Source: Pandoraea anapnoica
GTDB lineage: Bacteria; Pseudomonadota; Gammaproteobacteria; Burkholderiales; Burkholderiaceae
Assembly: GCF_902459765.1 (NCBI RefSeq)
Contig: NZ_CABPSP010000001.1
Span: 613,689-677,688, forward strand
Direction of reading: 5' to 3'
DNA length: 64,000 bases
The notes under the pieces were generated by a model. That model had not been told where the DNA came from and searched no databases. It saw only the letters and a list, made by a program, of their open reading frames with translations. Shown one piece after another: positions 52,947 to 62,110 of the stretch. Numbering within the stretch: position 1 is the stretch's first letter; each line of letters begins with the position of its first letter. A program made the position numbers and the translations under genes.

Positions 52947-53384
52947 ATGGAATGTCCGTTTTGCGCCGGTGACGGCGGCGAAGTGGTGTGGCGCGACCCG
53001 GTGTTGCGCGTGGTGCTGGCGAGCGAGCAGGGTTATCCGGGCTTCGCCCGCGTGATCTGGAGCGAGCACGTCGCGGAGATGAGCGATCTGCCGCAAGCGG
53101 CGCGCGAGCATGTGATGCGCGCCGTGTTCGCCGTCGAGACCGCACAGCGCACAGTGATGTCGCCGCACAAGGTCAACGTAGCGAGTCTGGGCAATATGGT
53201 GCCGCACGTACATTGGCACGTGATTCCGCGCTATCGCGACGACATCCACTTCCCGGGTTCGGTATGGAGCGCGCCGCAGCGCGAGCTGCCGGACACGGTG
53301 ATCGCAGAGCGATCGGCATGGCTGCCGGCGTTGCGCGAGGCCATCGTGGCAGAATTGGAACGCATGCCGGGCTGGCCTGCCTGA
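52947..53384 (+). CDS. HIT-family nucleotide hydrolase
   Basis: A 145-aa histidine-triad protein, HIT branch of the HINT/FHIT superfamily, which hydrolyses or transfers nucleotidyl groups. The triad is HVHWHVIPR near residue 92, and ECPFCAGDGGEVVWRDPVL at the start gives a Cys pair also seen in relatives. I chose the ATG at 52947 because GGGAGGGAG precedes it. It is the first gene of a run with the DUF971 gene and ubiE. The substrate is unknown. Confidence 0.9.
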   Translation: MECPFCAGDGGEVVWRDPVLRVVLASEQGYPGFARVIWSEHVAEMSDLPQAAREHVMRAVFAVETAQRTVMSPHKVNVASLGNMVPHVHWHVIPRYRDDIHFPGSVWSAPQRELPDTVIAERSAWLPALREAIVAELERMPGWPA

Positions 53385-53494
53385 TTCAGCGACCTGACTG
53401 AGCACGCCTGAGCGGCTATACTGCCCGCCGATGTGCCGTATGTGGCACTCGCGCAGCATGTGCGCGCGGCGACCGAATTTTCTGGAGCAAGATC

Positions 53495-53908
53495 ATGGCT
53501 GGGCTGGAGAAAGACACGCCGATTCCCGTTTCCCTGACGCTGCATCGCGCATCCAAGGTGCTGGAACTCGGTTACGAAGACGGCAAGACCTACCGCCTGC
53601 CGTTCGAAATGCTGCGCGTGCTCTCGCCGTCGGCGGAAGTGCGTGGTCACGGGCCGGGGCAGGAGACGCTGCAAACCGGTAAGCGTGACGTCACGCTGAA
53701 CGGTCTGGAGCCGATCGGCAATTACGCCGTGCGTCCCGTCTTCTCGGACGGTCACGACACCGGCATCTATTCGTGGGATTACCTCTACGAACTGTGCGTG
53801 CGTCAGGACGCGCTGTGGCAGGAATATCTGGACAAGCTCGCGGCAGCGGGTGTCGATCGCGACACGCCGATGGTGTCGCCCGCGGCCGGTGGCTGTCACC
53901 ACCATTGA
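53495..53908 (+). CDS. DUF971 protein (gamma-butyrobetaine hydroxylase N-terminal-like)
   Basis: A 137-aa protein with the DUF971 fold, with SKVLELGYEDGKTYRLPFEM and YAVRPVFSDGHDTGIYSWDY. DUF971 proteins are related to the N-terminal zinc-binding region of gamma-butyrobetaine hydroxylase and often sit near Fe-S or ubiquinone genes. The C-terminus ends in CHHH, a possible metal site. The ATG at 53495 has GGAGC upstream. It lies directly before ubiE in the ubiquinone cluster, suggesting an accessory role there, but the role is unknown. Confidence 0.85.
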   Translation: MAGLEKDTPIPVSLTLHRASKVLELGYEDGKTYRLPFEMLRVLSPSAEVRGHGPGQETLQTGKRDVTLNGLEPIGNYAVRPVFSDGHDTGIYSWDYLYELCVRQDALWQEYLDKLAAAGVDRDTPMVSPAAGGCHHH

Positions 53909-53967
53909 GGCCCCGGCGCCGCACACACCCGAGTGTGTGCCCGCTTACCTGATTTTGGAGATGTGCA

Positions 53968-54702
53968 ATGGGTGATCAGACCCACTTCGGTTATACGACC
54001 GTCGACGAAAAGGAAAAGGCTGGCAAGGTTGCCGAGGTGTTCCATTCCGTCGCGAGCAAGTACGACATCATGAACGACCTGATGTCGGGAGGCCTGCACC
54101 GCATCTGGAAGGCGTTCACCATCGGACGCGCCGCCGTGCGCCCCGGCTTCAAGGTGCTCGACATCGCTGGCGGTACGGGCGACTTGTCGAAAGCGTTCGC
54201 ACGTGCGGCGGGCCCGACAGGCGAAGTCTGGCACACCGACATCAACGAATCGATGCTGCGTGTGGGCCGCGATCGCCTGCTCGACGAGGGGATCGTCACG
54301 CCGTCGCTGCTGTGCGACGCCGAGAAGCTGCCGTTCCCGTCGAACTATTTCGACGTGGTGACCGTGGCGTTCGGCCTGCGCAACATGACCCACAAGGACG
54401 CTGCGCTCGCGGAAATGCGGCGCGTGATCAAGCCGGGCGGCAAGGTCATGGTGCTGGAGTTTTCGAAGGTCTGGCAGCCGCTGGAAAAGGCATACGACGC
54501 GTATTCGTTCAAGGTGCTGCCGTGGCTGGGCTCGCGCATCGCGGGCGACGCCGACAGCTATCGCTATCTGGCCGAGTCGATTCGTATGCACCCGGATCAG
54601 GAAACACTCAAGACGATGATGGAAGACGTCGGGCTGGAGCGCGTCGAGTATCACAACCTGACCGCCGGTGTCGTCGCCCTGCACATCGGGCGTAAGTTCT
54701 GA
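53968..54702 (+). CDS. ubiE: Ubiquinone/menaquinone biosynthesis C-methyltransferase UbiE
   Basis: SAM-dependent C-methyltransferase of 244 aa acting in ubiquinone (and menaquinone if present) synthesis. The SAM motif is [18 protein letters not shown], with [20 protein letters not shown] and [20 protein letters not shown], all UbiE signatures. It begins with [28 protein letters not shown]-type ribosome site precedes the ATG. It heads the ubiquinone group with ubiJ and ubiB 1.4-2 kb downstream, separated by a Tim44-like gene and terminators. Confidence 0.95.
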   Translation: MGDQTHFGYTTVDEKEKAGKVAEVFHSVASKYDIMNDLMSGGLHRIWKAFTIGRAAVRPGFKVLDIAGGTGDLSKAFARAAGPTGEVWHTDINESMLRVGRDRLLDEGIVTPSLLCDAEKLPFPSNYFDVVTVAFGLRNMTHKDAALAEMRRVIKPGGKVMVLEFSKVWQPLEKAYDAYSFKVLPWLGSRIAGDADSYRYLAESIRMHPDQETLKTMMEDVGLERVEYHNLTAGVVALHIGRKF

Positions 54703-54738
54703 GTACATACTTACTTACCTGATCGTCCAGACGACATG

Positions 54739-54783
54739 CAGCGCCCCGGATTGCGGTGAAACGCCTCGCCGGGGCGTTTTGTT
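54739..54783 (+). terminator. Rho-independent terminator after ubiE
   Basis: GCGCCCCGG and CCGGGGCG form a GC-rich stem with a longer loop, followed by TTTTGTTT. Confidence 0.75.
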
Positions 54784-54929
54784 TGCCATCCCCTAAGTAC
54801 AAGCTAATTTTGCTGTGGCAGAATCGCCCATCGCCTTATCTGGTTTCAGTACGTAAAAAACGTCTGAACCATTTGGGTTGACGTCTGTCAGTACACAGCA
54901 ACCTATAACTCCACGGAGAGACCAGAACG

Positions 54930-55913
54930 ATGTTCCAGTTCCTGAAAAACAAGCTGTTGTTGGGCGTTGTGGCCGGCGTAGTGGCGGTCGGCATGACGAT
55001 CGCGGACGCTGACGCCAAGCGCGTTGGCGGCGGCCGGAGCATCGGCAAGCAGTCCAACACCGTGACGCAACGCCAGGCAACGCCGCAGCAGCCGGCGCAA
55101 GCCGCCCCGGGCGCAGCCCCGACTCAGGCCGCTCCGGCGGCCGCTGGCGCGGGTGCCGCAGGCGCGGCCGCAGCCGCCAAACCGGCCAACCGCTGGCTCG
55201 GACCGATCGCCGGTCTGGCCGCAGGCCTCGGTATTGCCGCTCTGTTGTCGCACTTCGGCATGGGTGGCGCGTTCGCCAGCATGATGGCCAACGTCATCAT
55301 CATCGCGTTGATCGCGTTCGCCGTGATGTGGCTGATCCGCCGCTTCCGTGGCAATAAGTCGCAGTCCCAGACGCCGGCTTATGCAGGCGCGGGCAACGAC
55401 GCATCGTCGAACAATTCGCTGCGTCAGCAATGGGATAACCAGCAGCAGCCGCAGCAACCGCAGCAGACCGCCTTCCAGACGGCTGCCCCGGTCGCCGCAG
55501 GTGCCGCAGCCGGTGCCGCTGCAGCCGAGTCGTTCGGTGTGCCGGCCGGTTTCGACGCGGAAGGTTTCCTGCGCAGCGCGAAGGTGTACTTCAACCGTCT
55601 GCAAGCCGCCTGGGACAAGGGCGATCAGGCCGATATCAACGAGTTCACCACGCCGCAGATGTTCGCGGAAATCAAGATGGATCTCGAAGAGCGCGGTAAG
55701 TCGACCAACCGTACGGACGTCGTGCAACTGGACGCCGAACTCCTCGGCATCGAGCAATCGACCAGCGAGTACATGGCCAGCGTTCGCTTCTCGGGCCTGA
55801 TCCGTGAAGCGGAAGGTGCCGCCGCCGAGCCGTTCAACGAGGTGTGGAACCTGACCAAGCCGGTGACCGGCAACGGTGGCTGGGTGCTCGCCGGGATTCA
55901 GCAGCTCGCTTAA
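54930..55913 (+). CDS. Tim44-like domain protein
   Basis: Exported or membrane-anchored protein of 327 aa. The N-terminus has a signal-anchor (LLLGVVAGVVAVGMTIADA), then an Ala/Gln/Pro-rich low-complexity stretch (about 45-85), a second hydrophobic region (about 90-140; MMANVIIIALIAFAVMWLIR), a Gln-rich linker, and a C-terminal Tim44/MBA1-like domain (about 200-325; AEGFLRSAKVYFNRLQAAW-like, and RFSGLIREAEG). Such proteins in Burkholderiales are conserved beside ubiE/ubiJ/ubiB; the Tim44 domain suggests membrane or protein binding. Its role is unknown. A strong terminator follows. Confidence 0.85.
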   Translation: MFQFLKNKLLLGVVAGVVAVGMTIADADAKRVGGGRSIGKQSNTVTQRQATPQQPAQAAPGAAPTQAAPAAAGAGAAGAAAAAKPANRWLGPIAGLAAGLGIAALLSHFGMGGAFASMMANVIIIALIAFAVMWLIRRFRGNKSQSQTPAYAGAGNDASSNNSLRQQWDNQQQPQQPQQTAFQTAAPVAAGAAAGAAAAESFGVPAGFDAEGFLRSAKVYFNRLQAAWDKGDQADINEFTTPQMFAEIKMDLEERGKSTNRTDVVQLDAELLGIEQSTSEYMASVRFSGLIREAEGAAAEPFNEVWNLTKPVTGNGGWVLAGIQQLA

Positions 55914-55950
55914 GCTGGCGACGTTTTTGGCGTAACCTGCCTTACAATGA

Positions 55951-55984
55951 GAGCCCGCGCGTCAAAGCGCGGGCTCTTTTGTTT
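55951..55984 (+). terminator. Rho-independent terminator after the Tim44-like gene
   Basis: GAGCCCGCGC-GTCAAA-GCGCGGGCTC, a perfect 10-base stem, followed by TTTTG then TTTTT. Confidence 0.92.
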
Positions 55985-56059
55985 TTGCCGTCCGAAGGTT
56001 GTCTGCGGACGGCGTCTATCGGTGCGACCGGTGTTCAGCGCCGGCCGGCCGCCAAGCCC

Positions 56060-56683
56060 ATGACCGTAGCCGCCAAAGCCTTTGCCGCCACCGTGAACCA
56101 TTTGCTTGCCCGCGAACCGTGGGCACGCGACCGTCTGCGCCATCATGTGGGCGCGTCCGCCCGGCTGGCCATGTCGGCAATCGACGTGCGCCTGCGAGTG
56201 GGCGACGACGGCTATCTGGCCGCCACTGAGGCGGACTTCCCCTGCGACGTCAGCATCTCGGTGCCCCCGGCAGCGCTGGCCGACTTCGCGGGCGGCGGAC
56301 AGGCCGCCGTGATGCGTCACGTCAAGATCGAAGGCGACGCCGAGTTCGCCAATACGGTGTCCTATCTGGCGCAACATCTGCGCTGGGAAGTGGCCGAAGA
56401 CCTCAGCAAGGTCATCGGCGACGCCGCAGCCCATCGCGTGACGGAGACCGGCCGCGCGGCCGTCGCCGGCGCTCGCCGCACGGGCGGCACGCTGATGCGC
56501 TCGCTGGCTGATTACCTCGTGGAAGAGAACCCGCTGCTGGTGGCGCGTCCGCGTCTGGATGCGATGCGCACCGACATCGGCACACTGCGCGACGACCTCG
56601 CGCGGCTGGAAAAGCGTATCGAGAAGCTGGAACGTCTGAAGGGCTCGCCCGATGCGGCGTCCCGCACTACCGGAGGCCGTTGA
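56060..56683 (+). CDS. ubiJ: UbiJ, SCP2-domain ubiquinone biosynthesis accessory factor
   Basis: A 207-aa accessory protein that binds ubiquinone intermediates in the Ubi metabolon. The SCP2-like lipid-binding domain covers about 10-150, with VNHLLAREPWARDRLRHHVG and KIEGDAEFANTVSYLAQHLR. A coiled-coil C-terminus follows (TDIGTLRDDLARLEKRIEKL). The frame is open upstream to 55844 across the terminator, so I chose the ATG at 56060 from the family start. Its stop codon touches the ubiB start, indicating one transcript. Confidence 0.9.
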   Translation: MTVAAKAFAATVNHLLAREPWARDRLRHHVGASARLAMSAIDVRLRVGDDGYLAATEADFPCDVSISVPPAALADFAGGGQAAVMRHVKIEGDAEFANTVSYLAQHLRWEVAEDLSKVIGDAAAHRVTETGRAAVAGARRTGGTLMRSLADYLVEENPLLVARPRLDAMRTDIGTLRDDLARLEKRIEKLERLKGSPDAASRTTGGR

Positions 56684-58246
56684 GTGATGCGTCTCCTGCG
56701 TCTCATCAAGATTTTCTTCGTCTGCTATCGCTATGGACTCGACGAGCTGGTGCTCTCGAGCATTCCGCATCCCTTTACGCGCGGGTTGCTGCGCGTGCTC
56801 ACGATCGGACGTAGCGGGCTGAAGGCGCCGCGCGGCGAACGCTTGCGTCTGGCGCTCGAATCGCTGGGTCCGATCTTCGTAAAGTTTGGGCAGGTGCTCT
56901 CGACGCGTCGCGATCTGATGCCGCCGGACATCGCACAGGAACTGGCGCGCTTGCAGGATCAGGTGCCGCCGTTCGATCCGCAGGTCGCACATGCGAGCAT
57001 CGAAAAGTCGCTGGGTCGTCCGCTCGACGAAGTGTTCGTCGAGTTCGAGCGCACGCCGGTGGCGAGCGCATCGATTGCGCAGGTCCACTTTGCGCGGGTT
57101 CGCGATGGCGAGCACGCAGGCAAGGAGGTTGCGGTCAAGGTGCTGCGTCCGAACATGCTCAGCGTGATCGATAGCGATCTGGCGCTGATGCGTGATCTGG
57201 CCGGTTGGGTGGAGCGTCTGTGGCCGGACGGCAAGCGCCTGAAGCCGCGTGAGGTCGTGGCCGAGTTCGACAAATATCTGCACGACGAACTCGACCTGAT
57301 GCGCGAAGCCGCCAACGCGGCGCAACTGCGTCGTAACTTCATCGATTCCGGCATGTTGATGGTGCCGGAGATCTATTGGGAATTCAGTTCCAGTTCCGTG
57401 CTCGTGATGGAGCGCATGCACGGCGTGCCGATCAGCCAGATCGACGTGCTGCGCGAAGCGGGCGTCGATCTGAAGAAGCTGGCGCGCGAAGGCGTCGAGA
57501 TATTCTTTACGCAGTTCCTGCGCGATGGCTTCTTCCACGCCGACATGCACCCGGGCAACATTCTCGTGAGCCTGGATCCCGCAACGTTCGGACGCTACAT
57601 CGCGCTCGATTGCGGCATCGTCGGAGCGCTGTCCGAATTCGACAAGAACTATCTCGCGCAGAACTTCCTCGCGTTCTTCCGTCGCGACTATCACCGGGTG
57701 GCGTCGCTGCATCTGGAGTCGGGCTGGGTGCCGCCGGACACGCGTGTGGAAGAACTCGAAGGTGCCATTCGCGCGGTGTGCGAGCCGTACTTCGATCGTC
57801 CGCTCAAGGAGATTTCGCTGGGGCTGGTGCTGATGCGTCTGTTCCAGACGTCGCGTCGCTTTAACGTCGAAATTCAGCCGCAACTCGTGTTGCTGCAAAA
57901 GACGCTGCTCAACATCGAAGGGCTGGGACGTCAGCTCGATCCCGATCTGGATCTCTGGAAGACCGCCAAGCCGTTCCTGGAGCGTTGGATGGCCGAACAG
58001 ATCGGGCCGCGCGGCTGGCTGGAGCGTTTGAAGGCGGAAGTGCCGCAGTGGAGCAAGACGATGCCGCAACTGCCGCGGCTCATTCATCAGGCGCTGGCGG
58101 CGCATGCACGTCCGCAGGACGACACGCTGCTGCTCGCGCTCCTTCAGGAGCAACGCCGCACCAACCGCCTGCTGACGGGCGCATTCTGTCTGGTCGGCGG
58201 GATCGCCATCGGTGTGCTGACGGCGTTTGTGTGGTTGTATAGCTGA
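56684..58246 (+). CDS. ubiB: UbiB, atypical kinase/ATPase of ubiquinone synthesis
   Basis: ADCK-family protein of 520 aa that supports ubiquinone synthesis at the inner membrane. It has the KxGQ motif ([19 protein letters not shown]), the Ala-rich loop ([12 protein letters not shown]), [14 protein letters not shown] (catalytic HxDxHPGN) and [12 protein letters not shown]. One C-terminal membrane anchor is seen ([17 protein letters not shown]). The start is GTG 56684 or ATG 56687, with GGAGG ahead. It overlaps or abuts the ubiJ stop, so the two are co-expressed. Confidence 0.95.
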   Translation: MMRLLRLIKIFFVCYRYGLDELVLSSIPHPFTRGLLRVLTIGRSGLKAPRGERLRLALESLGPIFVKFGQVLSTRRDLMPPDIAQELARLQDQVPPFDPQVAHASIEKSLGRPLDEVFVEFERTPVASASIAQVHFARVRDGEHAGKEVAVKVLRPNMLSVIDSDLALMRDLAGWVERLWPDGKRLKPREVVAEFDKYLHDELDLMREAANAAQLRRNFIDSGMLMVPEIYWEFSSSSVLVMERMHGVPISQIDVLREAGVDLKKLAREGVEIFFTQFLRDGFFHADMHPGNILVSLDPATFGRYIALDCGIVGALSEFDKNYLAQNFLAFFRRDYHRVASLHLESGWVPPDTRVEELEGAIRAVCEPYFDRPLKEISLGLVLMRLFQTSRRFNVEIQPQLVLLQKTLLNIEGLGRQLDPDLDLWKTAKPFLERWMAEQIGPRGWLERLKAEVPQWSKTMPQLPRLIHQALAAHARPQDDTLLLALLQEQRRTNRLLTGAFCLVGGIAIGVLTAFVWLYS

Positions 58247-58266
58247 GCGTTGAGCAGGGGACGGAC

Positions 58267-58944
58267 GTGGTCGTGAATCGTAGACATTCGATAGTGCTCC
58301 ACGCCTCGCGCGAAGGAGATTCGCCAGAGAAGAGCGGGGCGACGCTTGTTCCCTCGTTTGCTCATCGCGATCCGTCGCGCGCGGAATTCTGGGACGAACG
58401 TTTCGCCAGCGCCTTCATGCCGTGGGACGCCGCCGGTGTTCCACAGGCGCTGCGCGAGTTCGTGGCAGGCGAGGGGGCGGCACGCGCCACGCTGATCCCC
58501 GGCTGTGGCGCTGCGTACGAAGCCGCGTGGCTCGATGCGCAAGGCTGGCCGGTGCGGGCCATCGACTTTGCGCCAGGGGCCGTCGATGCGGCCAAGGCGC
58601 AATTGGGCGCGCGGGCGTCGCTCGTCGAGCAAGCCGACTTTTTCGCCTACACGCCACCGTTCGCGCTCGACCTGATCTATGAGCGCGCATTCCTCTGTGC
58701 GTTGCCGCGTGATCTCTGGGCAGGCTACGCCCGTCGTATGGCGCAACTGCTGCCGTCGGGCGGACGTCTCGCCGGATTCTTCTTCCTCAAGGAAACGCCG
58801 AAGGGGCCGCCGTTCGGCATCGCGCCGGAAGCCCTCGACGCATTGTTGTCGCAGGATTTCATTTGCGAAGCCGACCGTCTCGTCGACGACTCGGTGCCCG
58901 TCTTTGCCGGGGCTGAACACTGGATGGTCTGGCGGCGGCGCTGA
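58267..58944 (+). CDS. SAM-dependent methyltransferase, thiopurine-methyltransferase-like (TPMT family)
   Basis: A 225-aa class I methyltransferase of the TPMT superfamily. Features are RAEFWDERFASAFMPWDAAG, the SAM motif ATLIPGCGAAYEAAWLDAQG, DLIYERAFLCALPRDLW, and ALDALLSQDF near the end. Bacterial relatives methylate thiols, selenium or tellurium compounds. GTG at 58267 follows the ubiB stop by 20 bases, so it is the last gene of the ubiJ-ubiB message. The N-terminal 30 residues lie outside the family and the true start may be further in. Confidence 0.8.
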   Translation: MVVNRRHSIVLHASREGDSPEKSGATLVPSFAHRDPSRAEFWDERFASAFMPWDAAGVPQALREFVAGEGAARATLIPGCGAAYEAAWLDAQGWPVRAIDFAPGAVDAAKAQLGARASLVEQADFFAYTPPFALDLIYERAFLCALPRDLWAGYARRMAQLLPSGGRLAGFFFLKETPKGPPFGIAPEALDALLSQDFICEADRLVDDSVPVFAGAEHWMVWRRR

Positions 58945-59339
58945 TGTCTCGCGCCGGGCGACTGGGTCGTCGAGGCCTCTTGGCGACGCATTTGCGCAAC
59001 ACGTCGCTGACGTCAACTGCGCCTAACCGCCGACAGTCACTCGGTATTTCCCGATACTTGCTACGATCCATCCGGGGATTTGTGACTTTTTTCCCCGCGC
59101 ATCCCGCGCGCCGCTATAATCGGCCCAAAATTTTTTCCCCAGGTGGCAAAAACGGGCGCTCCCGAGCGCTGAATCGCATCAGCCCCGTCATGCACGACCT
59201 GATTTTCTGTTGCCCGGAAGGCTGCGGCCCAAGGCTCGGTTTCGTTGGCTTGCGCGGCGGCTTCTGTCGGCCGGATCACGCCCGCCTTTGACGTTTCCCT
59301 GCCGCAACCGTCGCTCTGGGGCTTGGCTGGGGCCGCGTT
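58945..59339. other. Intergenic, leader of the sodium symporter
   Basis: 395 bases. A -10-like TATAAT (59115-59120) gives a leader of about 220 bases, but no good -35 precedes it. A 33-codon ORF at 59190-59291 (MHDLIFCCPEGCG..., with four Cys) lies in that leader; it has no clear ribosome site. It could be a leader peptide or chance. Confidence 0.4.
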
Positions 59340-60785
59340 ATGCTGATCTGGTTTGTCATTCTGTATTGGGTCATTTCGGTGGCTATCGGGCTGTTGGCCG
59401 CCCTCAAGGTCCGCAATACCAAGGATTTCACCGTCGCTGGCCGTCGTCTGCCTTATGGCATGGTCGTGGCTGTCGTGTTCGCGACCTGGTTCGGCTCGGA
59501 AGCAGTGCTCGGCATTCCTGCGACGTTTATCGGCGAGGGCCTGCGCGGCGTGGTCGCCGATCCGTTCGGCTCGTCGATGTGTCTGGTCCTCGTGGGCATG
59601 TTCTTCGCCCGCAAGCTGTATCGCATGAACCTCATGACGATCGGCGACTTCTACAAGCTCAAGTACAACCGGACGGTCGAAGTGGTGACATCGGTCGCCA
59701 TCGTCATCTCGTACCTCGGCTGGGTCGGTGCACAGATCAAGGCGCTGGGCCTCGTGTTCCATACGGTGTCCGGCGGCGCGATGTCGGAGCCGACGGGCAT
59801 GATCATCGGCGCGGTCTCGGTGCTGGCTTACACGCTGCTGGGCGGCATGATTTCGGTGGCCGTGACCGACTTTATCCAGATGATCATCATCGTCGTGGGG
59901 CTGGTCTACATCGCCGTGGTCGTGTCGGGCATGGTGCCGGGCGGGGCGAGCGCAGTGATTGCGCACGCCTCCGAAGCGGGCAAGTTCGTGTTCCTGCCGG
60001 AGATGAATCCGGCGGATGTCTTAGCGTTCATAGCGGCCGGCGTCACCATGATGTTCGGCTCGATCCCGCAGCAGGATGTGTTCCAGCGTGTGATGTCGTC
60101 CAAGTCGGAGAACATTGCCGTCTCCGGTTCCGTGACGGGCGGCGTGCTGTACTTCTTCTTCACGTTCATTCCGATTTTCCTCGCCTACTCGGCGCTGCTG
60201 ATCGCCCCGTCTATGGTGCAGAAGTACATCGGCACGGACCCGCAACAGATCCTGCCGCAGTTGGTACTCACCAGCGTGCCGATCGTCGCCCAGGTCATGT
60301 TCTTCGGGGCGCTGCTCTCGGCCATCAAGAGCTGTGCGTCGGCGACGCTGCTGGCACCGTCGGTGACGTTTGCGGAGAACATCATTCGTCCGATGCTCAA
60401 GGGCCGGATCGACGACAAGCATCTGCTGCGTCTGATGCGTATCGTCGTGCTCTGCTTTACGGCGCTGGTGCTGGTGTACGCCATGAACTCGAAGGCGTCG
60501 ATCTTCCAGATGGTCGAGAGCGCGTATAAGGTCACGCTCGTGTGCTGCTTCGTGCCGCTGGCGTTCGGTCTGTACTGGAAGCGCTCCAGCTCGCTGGGCG
60601 GTACGCTGGCCGTGTTCTTCGGGCTGATCGTGTGGATTGCCTGCGAAGCCCTCGCACCGGAAGCGCTGGTGCCGCCGCAACTGGCCGGTCTGCTGGCGTC
60701 GATCGCGGGGATGGTCGTCGGCTCGCTGCTGCAACCGGCCTCGGAACGCGGTCAGCCGCCGGAGCAGCAGGTCTCGACGATCTGA
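59340..60785 (+). CDS. Sodium:solute symporter (SSS family)
   Basis: Thirteen-span or so Na+-coupled symporter of 481 aa. Family signs are TKDFTVAGRRLPYGMVVAVV near the start (KDFxxAGR), FATWFGSEAVLGIPATFIGE, and the later GAVSVLAYTLLGGMISVAVTD followed by FIQM. The closest relatives import pantothenate, proline or carboxylates; the substrate is uncertain. The ATG at 59340 begins the first helix directly (LIWFVILYWVISVAIG). A weak terminator follows at about 60845. Confidence 0.88.
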   Translation: MLIWFVILYWVISVAIGLLAALKVRNTKDFTVAGRRLPYGMVVAVVFATWFGSEAVLGIPATFIGEGLRGVVADPFGSSMCLVLVGMFFARKLYRMNLMTIGDFYKLKYNRTVEVVTSVAIVISYLGWVGAQIKALGLVFHTVSGGAMSEPTGMIIGAVSVLAYTLLGGMISVAVTDFIQMIIIVVGLVYIAVVVSGMVPGGASAVIAHASEAGKFVFLPEMNPADVLAFIAAGVTMMFGSIPQQDVFQRVMSSKSENIAVSGSVTGGVLYFFFTFIPIFLAYSALLIAPSMVQKYIGTDPQQILPQLVLTSVPIVAQVMFFGALLSAIKSCASATLLAPSVTFAENIIRPMLKGRIDDKHLLRLMRIVVLCFTALVLVYAMNSKASIFQMVESAYKVTLVCCFVPLAFGLYWKRSSSLGGTLAVFFGLIVWIACEALAPEALVPPQLAGLLASIAGMVVGSLLQPASERGQPPEQQVSTI

Positions 60786-60842
60786 CCCTGGCGGACTGAG
60801 TCTGCCGCTGCGGTGCATGTGAGTGCTCGCTGGGGCAGGGCA

Positions 60843-60867
60843 AGAGGGCGGCGGCAGTCGCCCTTTT
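60843..60867 (+). terminator. Probable terminator after the symporter
   Basis: AGGGCG-8 bases-CGCCCT followed by TTTT. The stem is short (6 pairs), so strength is moderate. Confidence 0.55.
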
Positions 60868-60977
60868 CCATTGATGGCGCGGCTTGCCACGCGGATCGCG
60901 GCGACGCCCGGTATTGATCTTGCCCCACGACGCCCCCATTTATCTCCGTACAAATCCCGAAAGCCTTGTTAAGCGGT

Positions 60978-60983
60978 TATAAT
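60978..60983 (+). promoter_or_regulatory. Probable -10 box of the fmdB-DUF502-aspS operon
   Basis: TATAAT at 60978-60983, 38 bases before the fmdB ATG. No good -35 is seen at 16-18 bases upstream. Confidence 0.45.
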
Positions 60984-61020
60984 TCAAGGCTTTGCGCGCC
61001 TTTTTCCGTCGAAAAGAATC

Positions 61021-61368
61021 ATGCCTATCTATGCCTATCGTTGCGAAACATGCGGTTTCGCCAAGGATGTGCTGCAAAAAATGAGCGATGACCCGCTCAC
61101 CCAGTGCCCCGAATGCGGCAAGGACTCGTTCCGCAAGCAGGTGACTGCTGCCGGGTTCCAGCTCAAGGGCTCGGGATGGTATGTGACCGATTTCCGCGGT
61201 GGCTCCGGCGGCACGAGCGCACCGGCAGCGGGCGCAGCAGCATCGGCCGCCCCGGCAGCCGCTTCGTCGGGCGAGAGCGCCTCCGCATCGTCGAGTGCAG
61301 CTTCGGCTGGTGGCGAGTCGTCGAGCGCCCCGGCAGCGAGCTGCGGTGGCGGTTGCGCCTGCCATTGA
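61021..61368 (+). CDS. FmdB-family zinc ribbon protein
   Basis: A 115-aa protein with a CxxC...CxxC zinc ribbon (CETCGFAKDVLQK, then CPECGKDSFRKQV) and the family's GFQLKGSGWYVTDF. An Ser/Ala-rich low-complexity linker follows, ending in a second Cys cluster CGGGCACH. It is named after a putative regulator of formamide/amide use, but in Burkholderiales it is simply a conserved gene before aspS. The length and start are standard. Confidence 0.9.
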   Translation: MPIYAYRCETCGFAKDVLQKMSDDPLTQCPECGKDSFRKQVTAAGFQLKGSGWYVTDFRGGSGGTSAPAAGAAASAAPAAASSGESASASSSAASAGGESSSAPAASCGGGCACH

Positions 61369-61418
61369 GCCGAATATTCCCTGACCCCCAGTAGCCGACC
61401 ACATTCGCGAGTCCTGCC

Positions 61419-62063
61419 ATGAGCGTCAAAAAACCCGCGTTGAAGACGATTTTCCTCACCGGCCTGCTGGTGCTGGTGCCCCTCGCCATCACGCTTTGGG
61501 TGCTCGGCCTGATCATCGGCACGATGGATCAGACGCTGCTGCTGCTGCCCGATGAGTGGCAGCCGTCGCGTCTGCTTGGCTTGCGCATTCCGGGCTTCGG
61601 GGTGATCGTCACGCTCGCCTTCGTGTTCGTCGTCGGCCTTCTGACGCATAATTTCATTGGCCAGAAGCTGGTCGGCTGGTGGGAAGCCATTCTGACGCGC
61701 ATTCCCATCGTTGGACCCTTGTACGGCAGCGTCAAGCAGGTCTCCGACACACTGCTCTCGAGCAGCGGCAACGCGTTTCGCAAGGCGTTGCTCGTGCGTT
61801 ATCCGCACGGCGAGTCCTGGACCATCGCTTTCCTGACCGGCGCGCCGGGTGGCGACGTGGTTAATCACTTGCAGGGCGAGTATGTGAGCGTCTATGTCCC
61901 GACGACGCCGAATCCGACCTCGGGCTTCTTCCTGATGATGAAGGCGAGCGACGTGATCGAACTCGACATGACGGTCGACGCTGCATTGAAGTACATCGTA
62001 TCGATGGGCGTGGTGGCGCCCGCCCACAACCCGCGCCAACAACGTCCCGGTCCGCTCCTGTGA
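61419..62063 (+). CDS. DUF502 membrane protein
   Basis: A 214-aa inner-membrane protein with two N-terminal spans ([20 protein letters not shown] and [18 protein letters not shown]) and a soluble C-terminal domain containing [18 protein letters not shown] and [15 protein letters not shown]502 members are conserved in proteobacteria and plants (COV proteins); the function is unknown. It lies between fmdB and aspS with short gaps, in one operon. The ATG at 61419 has no strong ribosome site. Confidence 0.9.
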   Translation: MSVKKPALKTIFLTGLLVLVPLAITLWVLGLIIGTMDQTLLLLPDEWQPSRLLGLRIPGFGVIVTLAFVFVVGLLTHNFIGQKLVGWWEAILTRIPIVGPLYGSVKQVSDTLLSSSGNAFRKALLVRYPHGESWTIAFLTGAPGGDVVNHLQGEYVSVYVPTTPNPTSGFFLMMKASDVIELDMTVDAALKYIVSMGVVAPAHNPRQQRPGPLL

Positions 62064-62110
62064 GTCACCGGGGTCTGTCGACGCCATTTTTTGAAAATCG
62101 GAACAGCAAA

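Noticed and set aside
55910-58153. A 747-residue minus-strand open frame antisense to ubiJ-ubiB
   Set aside because: It crosses a terminator and two well-supported genes; composition is that of a shadow frame.
59190-59291. A 33-codon Cys-rich ORF in the symporter leader
   Set aside because: It has four Cys and a plausible length for a leader peptide, but no ribosome site and no conservation evidence. Kept only as a note in the intergenic entry.
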